From contig JAFLBG010000005.1 in NCBI GenBank assembly GCA_017303975.1, positions 103,353 through 139,855 of the forward strand: a stretch of DNA of 36,503 nucleotides, given 5' to 3'. Under the pieces are notes generated by a model that saw nothing but the letters and a program-made list of their open reading frames with translations, ran no database searches and was not told where the DNA came from. Shown in pieces: positions 17,600-26,763 of the stretch; the stretch's first letter is position 1, and every line of letters starts with the position of its first letter. The DNA is from Bacteroidota bacterium (GTDB lineage Bacteria; Bacteroidota; Bacteroidia; JAFLBG01). The translations under genes and the position numbers were made by a program.

Positions 17600-20116
17600 T
17601 TATTTCAATACTATGATATGACCATTTTGCTCTCTATTTTCGGCAGTTAGCGCATCTTTATAGGAAAGTTTATACACATATATATCGTTTAACACTTCGT
17701 TATTCTTATTTTTTCCATCCCACCCAGATTGTGCATTCTCTAAAGTTGTTATTAAATTTCCCCATCTATCAAATATGCTACACGTAAAATCAGAGGTACA
17801 TAAACTCTCAATGCTCCATACATCATTTATCCCATCTTTATTCGGACTAAAAGAATTTGGAACATAAAAAGTAGAATAGAAATCTTCTGACAATTTTATA
17901 GTTTGAATTGCTGTATCCTTGCAACCATTGTTGGTTGTTGCAATTAGCTCTAGCGGGTAGCTACCCGATTTAGAAAGTGAAATAGATAAATCGGCAGAGA
18001 AAACAGATTGATTATTTACTTTCCAACTATACATATCTGCACCGGTAGATTGATTAATAGCTAACGCATTATAACTACACACAGAATCTATTACTGTTAA
18101 TTGGAAATCGGCAACTGGATTGGGGTGTATCGTTACAGGAACCAGCTGTACTGCGCTGCATCCATTTACATCTGTAACAACTAAACTATAGTTAACGCTA
18201 TTATTTAGCGTTTGCGTTATAGATGGAGACGTATAAGTATTGTTAGCTTCATCCGCCCACAAATAAGAAACTCCGCCTGTTGCACTTAATGTAAAGGGAA
18301 CACTTTCACATGCTTGAGCAGTATTTACAACAATTGTAGGATTATTGTTTACGGTAACCACTCCAGAGGCTTGATTGGAGCATCCTGTATTTGCATTAGT
18401 AACAGTTGCAATATAAGTAGATGTAGTATTTGGGGTAACGTTAATATTTATTCCGGCTTGCCCATTGCTCCAGACAACTGTATTTTCTAGTGTTGTAGCA
18501 ATAAGCACAGCTGTTTCTCCATCACAAATAGTCTCGGAGTTAACTGTGATAGCTGGCAATGGATTAACTACAATGTTGCTTTGAGCAGTATTGGTGCATC
18601 CGTTTTGATCAGTACCAATTACAGTTAAACTAATGTCTGCAACAGGATTAACAACTATAGCTGCACCGTTTTGCCCATTGCTCCATTGATAGGAACTAGC
18701 TCCCGTTGCATTAAGTGTAATGCCACCTCCTGAACATACCGCACCGGAAGAGGCGGATACTGTTGGCAAATCATTTACTACAATTGTTGCCATAGATTGA
18801 TGTAAACACCCATTTACAAAATCAGAAATGGTATAAACACCGGAATTAGCAGACCCTACAGTAGGCACACTGATTTGATTTAAGTTGGTTGTAACATCTA
18901 CTCCAAGATTGTTTGTAACAGTATGTGTAGTAACAAAACCGGGATTGCATGCATAAGAAATAGAGAAGTTTAATGTTTGTCCCGCACAAACAGGCGAGTT
19001 GTGCGATGTTGTAAGCGCACACATCATATTTGGTCTTTCAACATTCAGTGCAAGTGTTGGCTCTATCGCAAACGTATTTCTGATAAATACGAAGTCGAAA
19101 TATATTTGTAAGCCTTGGTATGCTTGGGAACCCAAAAAGAATCCAACCGTAGTACCAGTTTCTGTATTAAATAATTGCGATGCCGAAGTGTAAGAGCCAA
19201 CACTGCTATTGCTGTAGAAAGGCATATATTGAAAGCGCTTTGCTACAGCATTATTCTGGTAGGTAGCTATCCGTGTATAGTTCCAAGCATTGCGCATATC
19301 CAAACTGCTATTGTATTGTGTGGTTGTTCCTGTCCCACCACCCAAATTTGTCCAAACCTTATCAGAGGGAAATTCATCATCACACTTATTAGCAGCAATA
19401 ACTTTATTTCCTATAGTATTTACCCAGCCAATCAATGGGTCGCTATCCGGAAAGTTAGAACCACCGCCTGTATAAGGATGATTAGTTAAAAACATTTTAG
19501 TACCTGCCTCATAATTTCCCAGTGGCATCGGACGAAACAATCCTGCGTCATCATTTGGGTTGCTTGTTGTATTTGCCGTAAATGTATAGTGTCCGGAAGT
19601 AGAAGCCAATGGGGTAGTATAAAAAACTTCGCCACCATTATTGGCTATTTGAATTGGCCACTTAGCAGTATTTATGGTAGGTGCGTTGAAATCATCGAAA
19701 AATACAAACACATTGTCCCCACTAAAATAGGGATTGATAGCGGGTGCATTAGGATTACCGTAGTACATATATACTGTATCTACCCCGGGATCTAAAGAAG
19801 GTATCTTAATCCAAAAAGTGGTTCTAAGATTATTAAACGAAGAATCTTCCATCCAAAAAAACAAGTCTTGACATTTGTGTTGAAATAATATATCATTTGC
19901 AGTCTGACTCATTTTATTGGAAGCAACCAATACATTAGTTTGCATATCAAAAGATAGTTGAACATTTGATATTGCCGTTGCATTGGGATTCGTAACCACT
20001 ATAGGCAATACATAACTATACGCCAAATTCGATTGAGAGAATGAAGAAAATTGTATTAATAGAAAAAATAAAACTGACAGTGTAACAGATTTTTTATAGC
20101 CACTTGTATTAAACAT
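17600..20116 (-). CDS. DUF2341 / Ig-like / gliding-motility C-terminal (T9SS type B) surface protein
   Basis: 838 residues with a signal peptide ending about FSSFSQS. Residues ~30-150 match the DUF2341 style (YVLPIVVTNPNATAISNVQL, DTVYMYYGNPNAP), followed by a concanavalin-like region (FFDDFNAP..NTAKW). Next come three to four Ig-like/PKD-like repeats of ~75 residues with the pattern CSGGGITLNATGASSYQWSN ... VxGTDQNGC. One further PKD-like domain contains SYNALAINQSTGADMYSWKV. The C-terminus is the CHU_C type B sorting domain (FYVPNSFSPNKDGINDVWSI ... FDRWGNLI ... GWDG). Such proteins are exported by T9SS and stay at the cell surface or are released; the ligand is unknown. A TACATTTG -7 box lies 20 bases upstream of the ATG. 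Confidence 0.92.
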   Translation of the reverse strand: MFNTSGYKKSVTLSVLFFLLIQFSSFSQSNLAYSYVLPIVVTNPNATAISNVQLSFDMQTNVLVASNKMSQTANDILFQHKCQDLFFWMEDSSFNNLRTTFWIKIPSLDPGVDTVYMYYGNPNAPAINPYFSGDNVFVFFDDFNAPTINTAKWPIQIANNGGEVFYTTPLASTSGHYTFTANTTSNPNDDAGLFRPMPLGNYEAGTKMFLTNHPYTGGGSNFPDSDPLIGWVNTIGNKVIAANKCDDEFPSDKVWTNLGGGTGTTTQYNSSLDMRNAWNYTRIATYQNNAVAKRFQYMPFYSNSSVGSYTSASQLFNTETGTTVGFFLGSQAYQGLQIYFDFVFIRNTFAIEPTLALNVERPNMMCALTTSHNSPVCAGQTLNFSISYACNPGFVTTHTVTNNLGVDVTTNLNQISVPTVGSANSGVYTISDFVNGCLHQSMATIVVNDLPTVSASSGAVCSGGGITLNATGASSYQWSNGQNGAAIVVNPVADISLTVIGTDQNGCTNTAQSNIVVNPLPAITVNSETICDGETAVLIATTLENTVVWSNGQAGININVTPNTTSTYIATVTNANTGCSNQASGVVTVNNNPTIVVNTAQACESVPFTLSATGGVSYLWADEANNTYTSPSITQTLNNSVNYSLVVTDVNGCSAVQLVPVTIHPNPVADFQLTVIDSVCSYNALAINQSTGADMYSWKVNNQSVFSADLSISLSKSGSYPLELIATTNNGCKDTAIQTIKLSEDFYSTFYVPNSFSPNKDGINDVWSIESLCTSDFTCSIFDRWGNLITTLENAQSGWDGKNKNNEVLNDIYVYKLSYKDALTAENREQNGHIIVLK

Positions 20117-20135
20117 ACTGTATTGTTTTTGTGTA

Positions 20136-20143
20136 CAAATGTA
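20136..20143 (-). promoter_or_regulatory. -7 box TACATTTG upstream of the DUF2341/CHU_C gene
   Basis: TACATTTG on the minus strand matches TAnnTTTG exactly and lies 19 bases before the start codon at 20116. No clear -33 TTTG is seen. Confidence 0.45.
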
Positions 20144-20322
20144 TACCCAATTGAATCATCTGTCGAAGTTAAATAGGCGATAATTTAATTTTCTAACGAC
20201 CATATTGAATTATATATGTATTGACTTACAGAATCTTACAAGCGCTTTATTAATGATTCAATTATTATATTTCATACAATCATTTGGCTATTTTACCTAA
20301 TTCATAAATGTATATAAAATTG

Positions 20323-20383
20323 CCTTCGACAGAATTTATCCAAACCCTAACCACAGTGGCATAGAAAAAAATTCCATCGAAGG
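20323..20383 (-). terminator. Hairpin element (family 1-like) 3' of the small exported protein gene
   Basis: ccttcga/tcgaagg form a 7-bp outer stem. After a 2-base mismatch the stem continues with gaattt/aaattc. The 31-base loop contains ctaaccacag, related to the ctaacctcca loop of the elements at 17536 and 24629. It lies 22 bases beyond the stop at 20406. In the minus direction it is followed by attttata. The rest of the 289-base gap (20117-20405) shows only the promoter box. Confidence 0.55.
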
Positions 20384-20405
20384 TTTTTATTGAATTATAA
20401 AAAGA

Positions 20406-20987
20406 CTACTTAATTTCTGTTAAATCCCACTTCTTCATTCCTTTTACTTTTACAACTACAGGAAAGTCAGGATTATCTAGTATCCATAGCTCATCGCCAA
20501 AAGTATTGTAAGTACAAGTAATTACAGGCACATCTTTCGCCTTACCAGCAATTTTAATAGAAGTTTTTATATTTCCTGTTGGCTTTAATTTGTCCGTTAG
20601 CATGTTGCAGCCCTCTCTGATATCAGCCTCTGAGCCTGCTTTTATGAGCGTGTATATATTTTTGCTAACCATGTATCCAGGTAAAAAATCATAACAATTT
20701 ACATCTCCGCTTTGAGGAAAAGGCAATTCAAAAGTGTGGTTTAATGCTTCCTTTTGTGCTTTTTCGGAAACAACGTAAACACCTTTGTCATTGTATTCAT
20801 TTTGAGTACTCCAATTAATAATAATGGGTTTTACTGATGTTAGAACAGCGGTGTGTACAACAGGTTTACTTGCATAATCAATGTTATAAACCAGTACAGA
20901 GCTTTGTTTAATTTGTGCTCGTAAATGATTTATGTTTAAACCCATAAATAGTAGTGCAATGTAAATAAGTGCAGTTTTTGTTTTCAT
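20406..20987 (-). CDS. Small exported protein of unknown function
   Basis: 193 residues with a signal peptide (MKTKTALIYIALLFMGLNIN, cleavage near LRAQ). The mature part is a compact beta-rich domain. It ends with a pattern KDVPVITCTYNTFGDELWIL followed by DNPDFPVVVKVKGMKKWDL. Bacteroidota envelope proteins resembling DUF3108 often have such a final hairpin (LDN..PLilkv.g), but the match is loose. There is no T9SS sorting domain, lipobox or catalytic motif, so it is probably periplasmic. It lies downstream of the surface protein gene at 21127-22983 on the same strand, separated by a 140-base region with a hairpin, so cotranscription is possible but not assured. Confidence 0.75.
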   Translation of the reverse strand: MKTKTALIYIALLFMGLNINHLRAQIKQSSVLVYNIDYASKPVVHTAVLTSVKPIIINWSTQNEYNDKGVYVVSEKAQKEALNHTFELPFPQSGDVNCYDFLPGYMVSKNIYTLIKAGSEADIREGCNMLTDKLKPTGNIKTSIKIAGKAKDVPVITCTYNTFGDELWILDNPDFPVVVKVKGMKKWDLTEIK

Positions 20988-21064
20988 GTTTCTTTAAGTT
21001 TAAAGTTGTAAAGTTTGAAGGTTTAGAAAGTTTATTTTTTGTCGAGAAGTCGAGAAGTCTACTA

Positions 21065-21111
21065 GTCGGTTAGTTCTTTAGTTTTTTTACCTGACCCACA
21101 GACTAACCGAC
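21065..21111 (-). terminator. Hairpin (family 2) 3' of the first module surface-protein gene
   Basis: Perfect 10-bp inverted repeat gtcggttagt (21065-21074) / actaaccgac (21102-21111) with a 27-base loop, 15 bases past the stop at 21127. The flank contains tandem gtcgagaa copies (21041-21058) and the words ttgaaggtttagaaag and ctactagtcggttag, shared with the region at 24710-24802. Confidence 0.6.
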
Positions 21112-21126
21112 CAAATGACTTTTTAA

Positions 21127-22983
21127 CTAATTCTTAATTAATTTTTTGATCTCTTTAGTTTCATTTGAGATAACCTCTACAAAGTACATTCCTGCAGGTA
21201 GTTCAGAGATGTTTAGTTTTGTTTCGGCTTCTGTTACAGCAATTGTTCTTACTGCTATACCATTGTAGTTATAGATAGTAATTACTGCACTTTCTGTTAG
21301 TGTAGTTTTTACAGTAAGGTCTTCTGTTGCAGGGTTAGGATATACTGCTACCCCTAAGGAAGATACTTCAGATGAAACTGTTTTGTATTTGTTGCTGTAG
21401 TTTTCATCTGCTTGTTCTTCTGGCGATAATGCACTACCAGATAAGCTATAGCATAGCGTAACATCACTATAATTTTTAGTTACCTTAAAAGTAGATGTAG
21501 GTGCATTCACTAAATATTTAAATGTTCCTATTGTGTAAATGCCGGTTACATATACATTATTTTTATGTGCTATAATTAATGGTGCTGCCACATACCCAAC
21601 TGCAGCCGAAGTGGCTTTTATTCTATTTTTCCACACTTGTGTAAAAGCGTGTGTTTGGGGATTACTTCTAAGTTTAATGATGTATAAATCTTTTACATCG
21701 TTTCCTGCGAAATATATATTGTTCTTTGAATCAATATAGAAATCATTTCCATTTGCTGAGGATATAGATGGTCTTAGATCGGTAAATAAGGATTTACTGT
21801 TACCCATTTTATCGAATTTAGCTAAGAATATAGTGGCTTTGGTACTGCTAGCTATTACTTGTGCATTGGGGGCGAAAGTGATTTTTAGTGTGCTCTCGTA
21901 CGATCCCAACAAGCCGCCTAAATAGATGTTCCCTAATTTATCAACCAACGTATTGCATTCAAAACCTACATTAAACATTTTGCTCCACGCTAATTGCAAG
22001 TTGGGTTGATATTTAAGTAATACAGTATTATATGGCTCTGTATTGCCTGTAGGAATTGTTATTGATTGAACACCTGCTTGTTTAGCATCCAAATCTGCTT
22101 TTGCAGCAGTATTACCTTTGTGGTAAATAGCATTGATTACAACGTTTTTACCGGCATCCATAACTAGATTTCTTACAACAACAGTATTGCCATTGCCCTC
22201 AATTTTGTTATGTGAGATATAATTTAAATTTGCATCGAGTTTTACAATTGCAACATCACCTTCTTTAAATTGTACGTTTTGGCTTACAACTCCAGGATTT
22301 AAATCATATGATTGAGTAGAACTACTGTACGTTTCATTGTTAAAAGCTACAACAGGAGATCCGTTTACATCAACACCCAAACCGGCAACATAACTATAGT
22401 TTCCAGGGGTAGCGGTGGTTGGTTTAATAAACGCAGCCTTTAATAGTTTTCCTGTTCCCTCAATTTTGAAGATAAAAATATCGTTTGCCACAGACTCTTG
22501 CTCAGGAGTTGGTGCCGTATTTTTAGAATTGAACGTAGATGTACCGTATGTCATTTTACCAATGAATCGGCCTACAGCATACAACCCCTTTTGATTGCCA
22601 ATTGGAATTACCTGGTCTAAGTACACAAAGCCACTTGATGATATTAATTTTAATTCATTTGCCCATACATAGGCTCCGTTTGCAGCGTTGTATGAGGCAA
22701 TTACAATCCCTTTTTTAATTGCTTTTGCTACCCCCGGATTATAATCAATTGTTTGGGGTTGTTCCATCTCATCTAGGTGGCTAAAACGATATAGCTGATT
22801 ACTTAATGTATCCAATACTCCATTCGTAAAGCCTGTGGTAACTTCATCTGAAGAAGGATCAAAATAGCTAAACGGAGATTCTTGCATATTAGTCCTCCAT
22901 TTAACAGTGGCCTGTGCATTAATGGTTGTATAGCTCATTGCTGTTAGGGCTAATGATGCTATGATTTTTGTTTTTGTTTTCAT
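21127..22983 (-). CDS. T9SS type A surface protein, SBBP-like propeller (module copy 1)
   Basis: 618 residues with a signal peptide (MKTKTKIIASLALTAMSYTT, cleavage near INAQ). The middle is beta-propeller-like, with blades such as GIVIASYNAANGAYVWANEL, GDVAIVKLDANLNYISHN and TIFLAKFDKMGNSKSL. A signature YSLSGSALSPEEQADE lies at ~518-533. The type A sorting domain follows (VAVYPNPATEDLTVK, ITIYNYNGIAVRTI, ELPAGMYFVEVISNETKEIK). It is a paralogue of the protein at 24816-26714 and of the partial gene at the right edge; the signal peptide and C-terminal ~100 residues are far more alike than the middle. An AAGGAG Shine-Dalgarno motif (unusual here) precedes the ATG, and a TATATTTG box lies at 23015-23022. 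It diverges from a helical-protein gene at 23148. Confidence 0.9.
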   Translation of the reverse strand: MKTKTKIIASLALTAMSYTTINAQATVKWRTNMQESPFSYFDPSSDEVTTGFTNGVLDTLSNQLYRFSHLDEMEQPQTIDYNPGVAKAIKKGIVIASYNAANGAYVWANELKLISSSGFVYLDQVIPIGNQKGLYAVGRFIGKMTYGTSTFNSKNTAPTPEQESVANDIFIFKIEGTGKLLKAAFIKPTTATPGNYSYVAGLGVDVNGSPVVAFNNETYSSSTQSYDLNPGVVSQNVQFKEGDVAIVKLDANLNYISHNKIEGNGNTVVVRNLVMDAGKNVVINAIYHKGNTAAKADLDAKQAGVQSITIPTGNTEPYNTVLLKYQPNLQLAWSKMFNVGFECNTLVDKLGNIYLGGLLGSYESTLKITFAPNAQVIASSTKATIFLAKFDKMGNSKSLFTDLRPSISSANGNDFYIDSKNNIYFAGNDVKDLYIIKLRSNPQTHAFTQVWKNRIKATSAAVGYVAAPLIIAHKNNVYVTGIYTIGTFKYLVNAPTSTFKVTKNYSDVTLCYSLSGSALSPEEQADENYSNKYKTVSSEVSSLGVAVYPNPATEDLTVKTTLTESAVITIYNYNGIAVRTIAVTEAETKLNISELPAGMYFVEVISNETKEIKKLIKN

Positions 22984-23014
22984 GTTGTCTCCTTATGGTT
23001 TAGTTTTATTGCTG

Positions 23015-23022
23015 CAAATATA
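23015..23022 (-). promoter_or_regulatory. -7 box TATATTTG upstream of module copy 1 surface protein
   Basis: TATATTTG on the minus strand fits TAnnTTTG and lies 31 bases before the ATG at 22983. No good -33 element is seen. An AAGGAG ribosome-binding motif (complement of 22989-22994) sits between it and the start. Confidence 0.5.
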
Positions 23023-23125
23023 TCTTTAGATGTACGGGGAAATACCATTGACGTTGGCAGGGAAGAGATTTTTACAACCTACTGTTGCTTTTTGTATTGA
23101 ATTTCAGTATATTACACTTCGTAAT

Positions 23126-23135
23126 ATGACATCAT
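23126..23135 (+). promoter_or_regulatory. Operator-like near-palindrome ATGACATCAT, 22 bases before the helical gene
   Basis: The sequence differs by one base from the perfect palindrome ATGACGTCAT found at 26947-26956, and sits at exactly the same distance (22 bases) from the start codon of a paralogous gene. The rest of the two upstream regions is largely dissimilar. Confidence 0.55.
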
Positions 23136-23147
23136 ATAAGTTGCAAA

Positions 23148-24622
23148 ATGACATTATACCAACAAATAAAAAAATTATCCGAGGGGCAATTAAGGCAACT
23201 AGAACGGCTTTTTGTAAACTCTCCTAAAAGCTTAGCTATTTTGCATTTAATCATAAAAAGCAAGAACACGCTTTTGAATAAGGATATAATCAATAACGTA
23301 TATACCGAAGAAATTGCTTTAAAGGGGTTTAAAATAGCAGAGAATAATTTTTTTAAACTGAAAGCAAGAATAGAGCAAACTATCAATTCTATAGATACTC
23401 CAGATTCGGTAGTTCAGAATGCGGATCTATTTTTATACAATTTAAAACACACAACACTATATGATAAGAAGTGGACTGCTATTCAAGATCAACTAAAGAA
23501 ACTAGAACAATTTTTCGAAAATAATTTTATAATTGAAAAGCAGTTTTTATTGTATGAAACCATTCTTCATAAAAAAAGAGAGTTAAGCATCAACATTGAT
23601 GCCACTGAATTGAAAAAACAGGAGCGAGTTAAACGTTTATATGCCGATTTTCTTGACGCAAAAGAAGCAAGCATTTTAGGAGGGAGTTTTTACAATAAAT
23701 ATGGCAAAAATGCAGCAAATGATTATTTAGCAAAGCTCAAATACTTAACACAGAAACATAAAAGCAATATCCGCTTTAAGCTCATTTATAATTATGCCGC
23801 TTCTCGATTTAAATTAAATATTACAGTTTCCAATGCCAAAAACAAAGTTAATAAGCATATACAAACTATTAAACAAATTCACTCTGAATATCCATTAGTG
23901 CCATTGTTTGAAGATGTTAAAAACAATAAAGAGTATTTAGATTTATTATTCTTAAGCGTAGAATCGCACTATTATTGGGACATTTCGGATGTTGTGCAAG
24001 CAGAGATGTTGCTAGAAAAAAAATGTATCTATTAAAAACAAATGAAAAGTACAAATCATTTTATTTCAAAGCTCCGGATTACTCGTTGTTAATACTTATA
24101 AAAACAAGGCTACAAAAACATATAGAAGCTTGGAGAATTGCGGAGCAATATGCTCAATTTGCAAAAGAAGTTGATCTGAATTTTTTAAAAATAAAGGTTG
24201 CTTTTTCAAAAGCTCAAATTTTATTAGACTCTTATCCAAAAATGCCTGCCAGAAATATACAAAGTGTGCTTCATGATTTTGATTACTGGTATAAAACTAC
24301 AAAAGAGAGTAAGCTATCCAATCAATACTTACTCACGTATTATGTTTATTGCAAGATGCTTTTACTTTCTAAAAAATATAAGCAGGCCTATACGTATTTG
24401 TCAAATCCGGATTGCAAGCATTATATTAATAGTTTCGCTAAGTGGGATTTGCATGCCTCTATTTATAAGCTTATGAGCGAAGGTAAATTTAAACTACTTT
24501 CCGATTATATTATCAAAGTGGAAAAAGAAATGTATAAGCAAGAAAACAGTTTAGTCTTTGAAGATTATAAATGGCTACATGGCATCTGCGCCACAGCATA
24601 CAAAAACAATGGTTTGCTCTAA
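23148..24622 (+). pseudogene. Lys-rich helical protein (module copy 1), interrupted at an A8 run; possible -1 frameshift
   Basis: The first frame (23148-24035, 295 residues) and an overlapping frame that reaches a stop at 24622 together encode one protein collinear with the 483-residue paralogue at 26969. Reading EKK then MYLLKTNEKYK aligns with EKKFKLADTNTSY in the paralogue without a gap, giving ~491 residues. The switch lies in AAAAAAAA at 24016-24023, phased as A-AAA-AAA in the first frame, which is a classic -1 slippery heptamer. Nine A would also fix it. The protein is all-helical, Lys/Tyr/Leu-rich, with no signal peptide; the KIAENNFFKLKARI motif near residue 70 is shared with the paralogue. 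It resembles the helical-repeat (TPR-like) hypothetical proteins of Bacteroidota. Function unknown; its divergent position beside a surface protein suggests a linked role. Confidence 0.75.
24016..24023 (+). other. A8 slippery run at the frame switch
   Basis: The zero-frame codons are GAA AAA AAA TGT ATC TAT TAA, so the stop follows four codons after the heptamer A AAA AAA. Slipping back one base gives ATG TAT CTA and the full-length frame. No strong downstream hairpin is visible, which weakens the case for programmed ribosomal shifting. Confidence 0.6.
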
Positions 24623-24628
24623 TTGAAA

Positions 24629-24694
24629 AGGCTCCCAACACAATGCTTTAAAACTCTAACCTCCATTAAAATTTTTGCATCGTATCGAGAGCCC
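24629..24694 (+). terminator. Hairpin element (family 1) 3' of the helical gene
   Basis: Imperfect inverted repeat ggctc/gagcc with the loop word tctaacctccattaaaa at 24655-24671, identical to that at 17559-17575. A catcgta word before the right arm and a ttattt flank after it are also shared. It lies 8 bases past the stop at 24622. Confidence 0.5.
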
Positions 24695-24755
24695 TTATTT
24701 GAACAGTTGTAACGCTTGAAGGTTTAGAAAGTTGCCTTTTAGTCGAGAAGTCTAC

Positions 24756-24802
24756 TAGTCGGTTAGTCCGTTAGCTTTGTTAACTAACAGACTAACCGAC
24801 TA
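24756..24802 (-). terminator. Hairpin (family 2) 3' of the second module surface-protein gene
   Basis: Perfect 13-bp inverted repeat tagtcggttagtc / gactaaccgacta. After a single mismatch the stem continues with gttag/ctaac around a 9-base loop. It lies 13 bases past the stop at 24816 and is equivalent in sequence and place to the hairpin at 21065-21111. Being between convergent genes it may act in both directions, though no T tract is seen. Confidence 0.6.
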
Positions 24803-24815
24803 ATTAACTTTTTAA

Positions 24816-26714
24816 CTAATTCTTAATCATTTTTTTGATCTCTTTAGTTTCATTTGACAAAACCTCTACAAAGTACATTCCTGCAGGCAGTTCAGAAATA
24901 TTTAATTTTGTTTCAACTTCTGTTAAAGCAACTTTTTTTACTGCTACACTATTGTAATTGTAAATTGTTGCAGTTGCGTTTTCTGCATTAGTTAGTTTTA
25001 TTGTTACTTCTTCCGTTGCAGGGTTTGGATATACCAAAACTTCCAATGCTGTAGATGTGCTTACTTCTGCTTTATACACATTTATATTACTCCCTTCTGC
25101 TTTTTCTTCCGGAGATAATGCGGCTCCGCTAAGCGCATACTTTATAATACAACTGTTAGAATTAGCCCCTGTAGCTTTAATTTTTTGCAGAGGATTAGAT
25201 ACTAATATTTTATAATCAATGGCCGATGGCGATAACAGTGCACCAACAAACACCTCTGAGTTATGTGCAAATATTGAAGAACCTGCTGCTCCATAACTTG
25301 AAGAGTTTCCAACAATTGCATTCTTCCAAATCTCAGCAAAGCCATTCTTTGTTTTTATTTTGGACATAAATATTCTGTATCCTAAAGAAGAATTTATATC
25401 GTTCATAGTATAGCTATAAAAAATATTGTTGTTGTTATCCATAAAATATTTAGTGTCCATACCATCCGTCTCTCCGCGCTTATGGCTTAAATAGTGTGCT
25501 TGATAGTTCCCTGATTTATCATACTTAACAAGAATTACACTTATGGTATCCTTCTTTTGCTTAAATGTAATTCCGTTTGTTATTTTATACTGATTAGCAA
25601 ACGTATTTCCCAATGTATTTACCAAGTAGATATTGCTTTGTTTATCTAGTAATACAGAGCAAAGTCCAACATCTACTTGTTTCTTAAATGTAGTACTCTT
25701 CAAATTAGGCTGAAACTTTATCAAAAAATCTGCTGTTGAATCTACTTGAATAGAAGCTCCAAGTAGATTAACCGCTGCACCACCATCTAAGTCAATATTC
25801 TGGTTACCAGTTTTTCTGATATTAACAGCCATTAACAAATTTTTAGATGCATCTGATTTTATATCTGATACATAAATATAATTTCCATTAGCCTGAACTA
25901 TATTGTGATTAACATATTTCAGGTTGCCATCAAACTCCACTACAAGTTGATCTTCGCTATTCATCGATATAACTTTAGATGTATTTGCCGATACTATTTT
26001 AAAACTCTTTGCAGTTTCTCCGTTATATTCCATTAATGCAATTAATCCTCCGTTTGTCGTATTTACAATTTTAGCAATACTTAAGCCCGGACTATGAAAC
26101 GCGGTTGCACCAACAGGAACTACAGATGCACTGCTCATAAAAGAACCATCTTTTCCTAGTCGCATAAAAAGCATGTCGGTATTCGAATGTACAGCACCCG
26201 AAGAAACAGAAGTGAAAACTTTCGACTTATACTTAATCTTGCCTCTATATTCCAATGCTACATATAAACCTGCTGACTTCCCTACTTCATTTATTGCCTG
26301 TATATTTGCAAATGAATTATTACTTGTAGATAATACATCTAATGTATTTACCCAACTCAATTTTCCATTTATTGTATTGTAAGCTGAAATAGCTTGAAGC
26401 CCAACAAAATTAGCTGCAACTACCTCTCCAAACTCCTCATCATAAACATTTTGATAAATATTCTTTCCCTTTACATTTACCTTGAGTGGAGTTGGGTCAA
26501 AATCATACGTTTCAGAAGCAAGACTCGAAGCATAGTACAGTTGCTTTCCTAACGTATCTAATCTACTCTTAGTCCAAACTGCATTCTCATCCGTTTCATG
26601 AAGAGTAACGCCATTAAGTTGTTGCTTCCATTTTACAGTTGCTTGTGCATTAATTGTTGTGTAGCTCATTGCTGCTAGAGCTAATGAGGCTGCAATTTTT
26701 AGTTTTGCTTTCAT
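24816..26714 (-). CDS. T9SS type A surface protein, SBBP-like propeller (module copy 2)
   Basis: 632 residues. The signal peptide MKAKLKIAASLALAAMSYTT is followed by INAQATVKW, identical to copy 1 over the cleavage region. The middle has propeller-like blades (GLQAISAYNTINGKLSWVNT, VILVKYDKSGNYQAHYL) but diverges strongly from copy 1. A signature KYALSGAALSPEEKAE precedes the sorting domain (LEVLVYPNPATEEVTIKLT, TATIYNYNSVAVKKVALTEV, ELPAGMYFVEVLSNETKEIK). It should be exported through T9SS and anchored at the surface. The gene diverges from the helical gene at 26969 across 254 bases that hold alternative pairing arms and a palindrome. It has no exact TAnnTTTG box. The ligand or role is unknown. 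Confidence 0.9.
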   Translation of the reverse strand: MKAKLKIAASLALAAMSYTTINAQATVKWKQQLNGVTLHETDENAVWTKSRLDTLGKQLYYASSLASETYDFDPTPLKVNVKGKNIYQNVYDEEFGEVVAANFVGLQAISAYNTINGKLSWVNTLDVLSTSNNSFANIQAINEVGKSAGLYVALEYRGKIKYKSKVFTSVSSGAVHSNTDMLFMRLGKDGSFMSSASVVPVGATAFHSPGLSIAKIVNTTNGGLIALMEYNGETAKSFKIVSANTSKVISMNSEDQLVVEFDGNLKYVNHNIVQANGNYIYVSDIKSDASKNLLMAVNIRKTGNQNIDLDGGAAVNLLGASIQVDSTADFLIKFQPNLKSTTFKKQVDVGLCSVLLDKQSNIYLVNTLGNTFANQYKITNGITFKQKKDTISVILVKYDKSGNYQAHYLSHKRGETDGMDTKYFMDNNNNIFYSYTMNDINSSLGYRIFMSKIKTKNGFAEIWKNAIVGNSSSYGAAGSSIFAHNSEVFVGALLSPSAIDYKILVSNPLQKIKATGANSNSCIIKYALSGAALSPEEKAEGSNINVYKAEVSTSTALEVLVYPNPATEEVTIKLTNAENATATIYNYNSVAVKKVALTEVETKLNISELPAGMYFVEVLSNETKEIKKMIKN

Positions 26715-26763
26715 GTGTTTTTAAGTTGTAATGTTTTGCTGGTTAAGTAAGTTGTAAAAAAAA

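Noticed and set aside
23132-23386. Minus-strand 84-codon frame opposite the start of the helical gene
   Set aside because: Antisense to the conserved KIAENNFFKL region; the plus frame has the paralogue support.
24756-24802. Insertion-sequence terminal inverted repeats
   Set aside because: No transposase frame or target-site duplication lies between the arms; the arms are only 21 bases apart and form a single hairpin.
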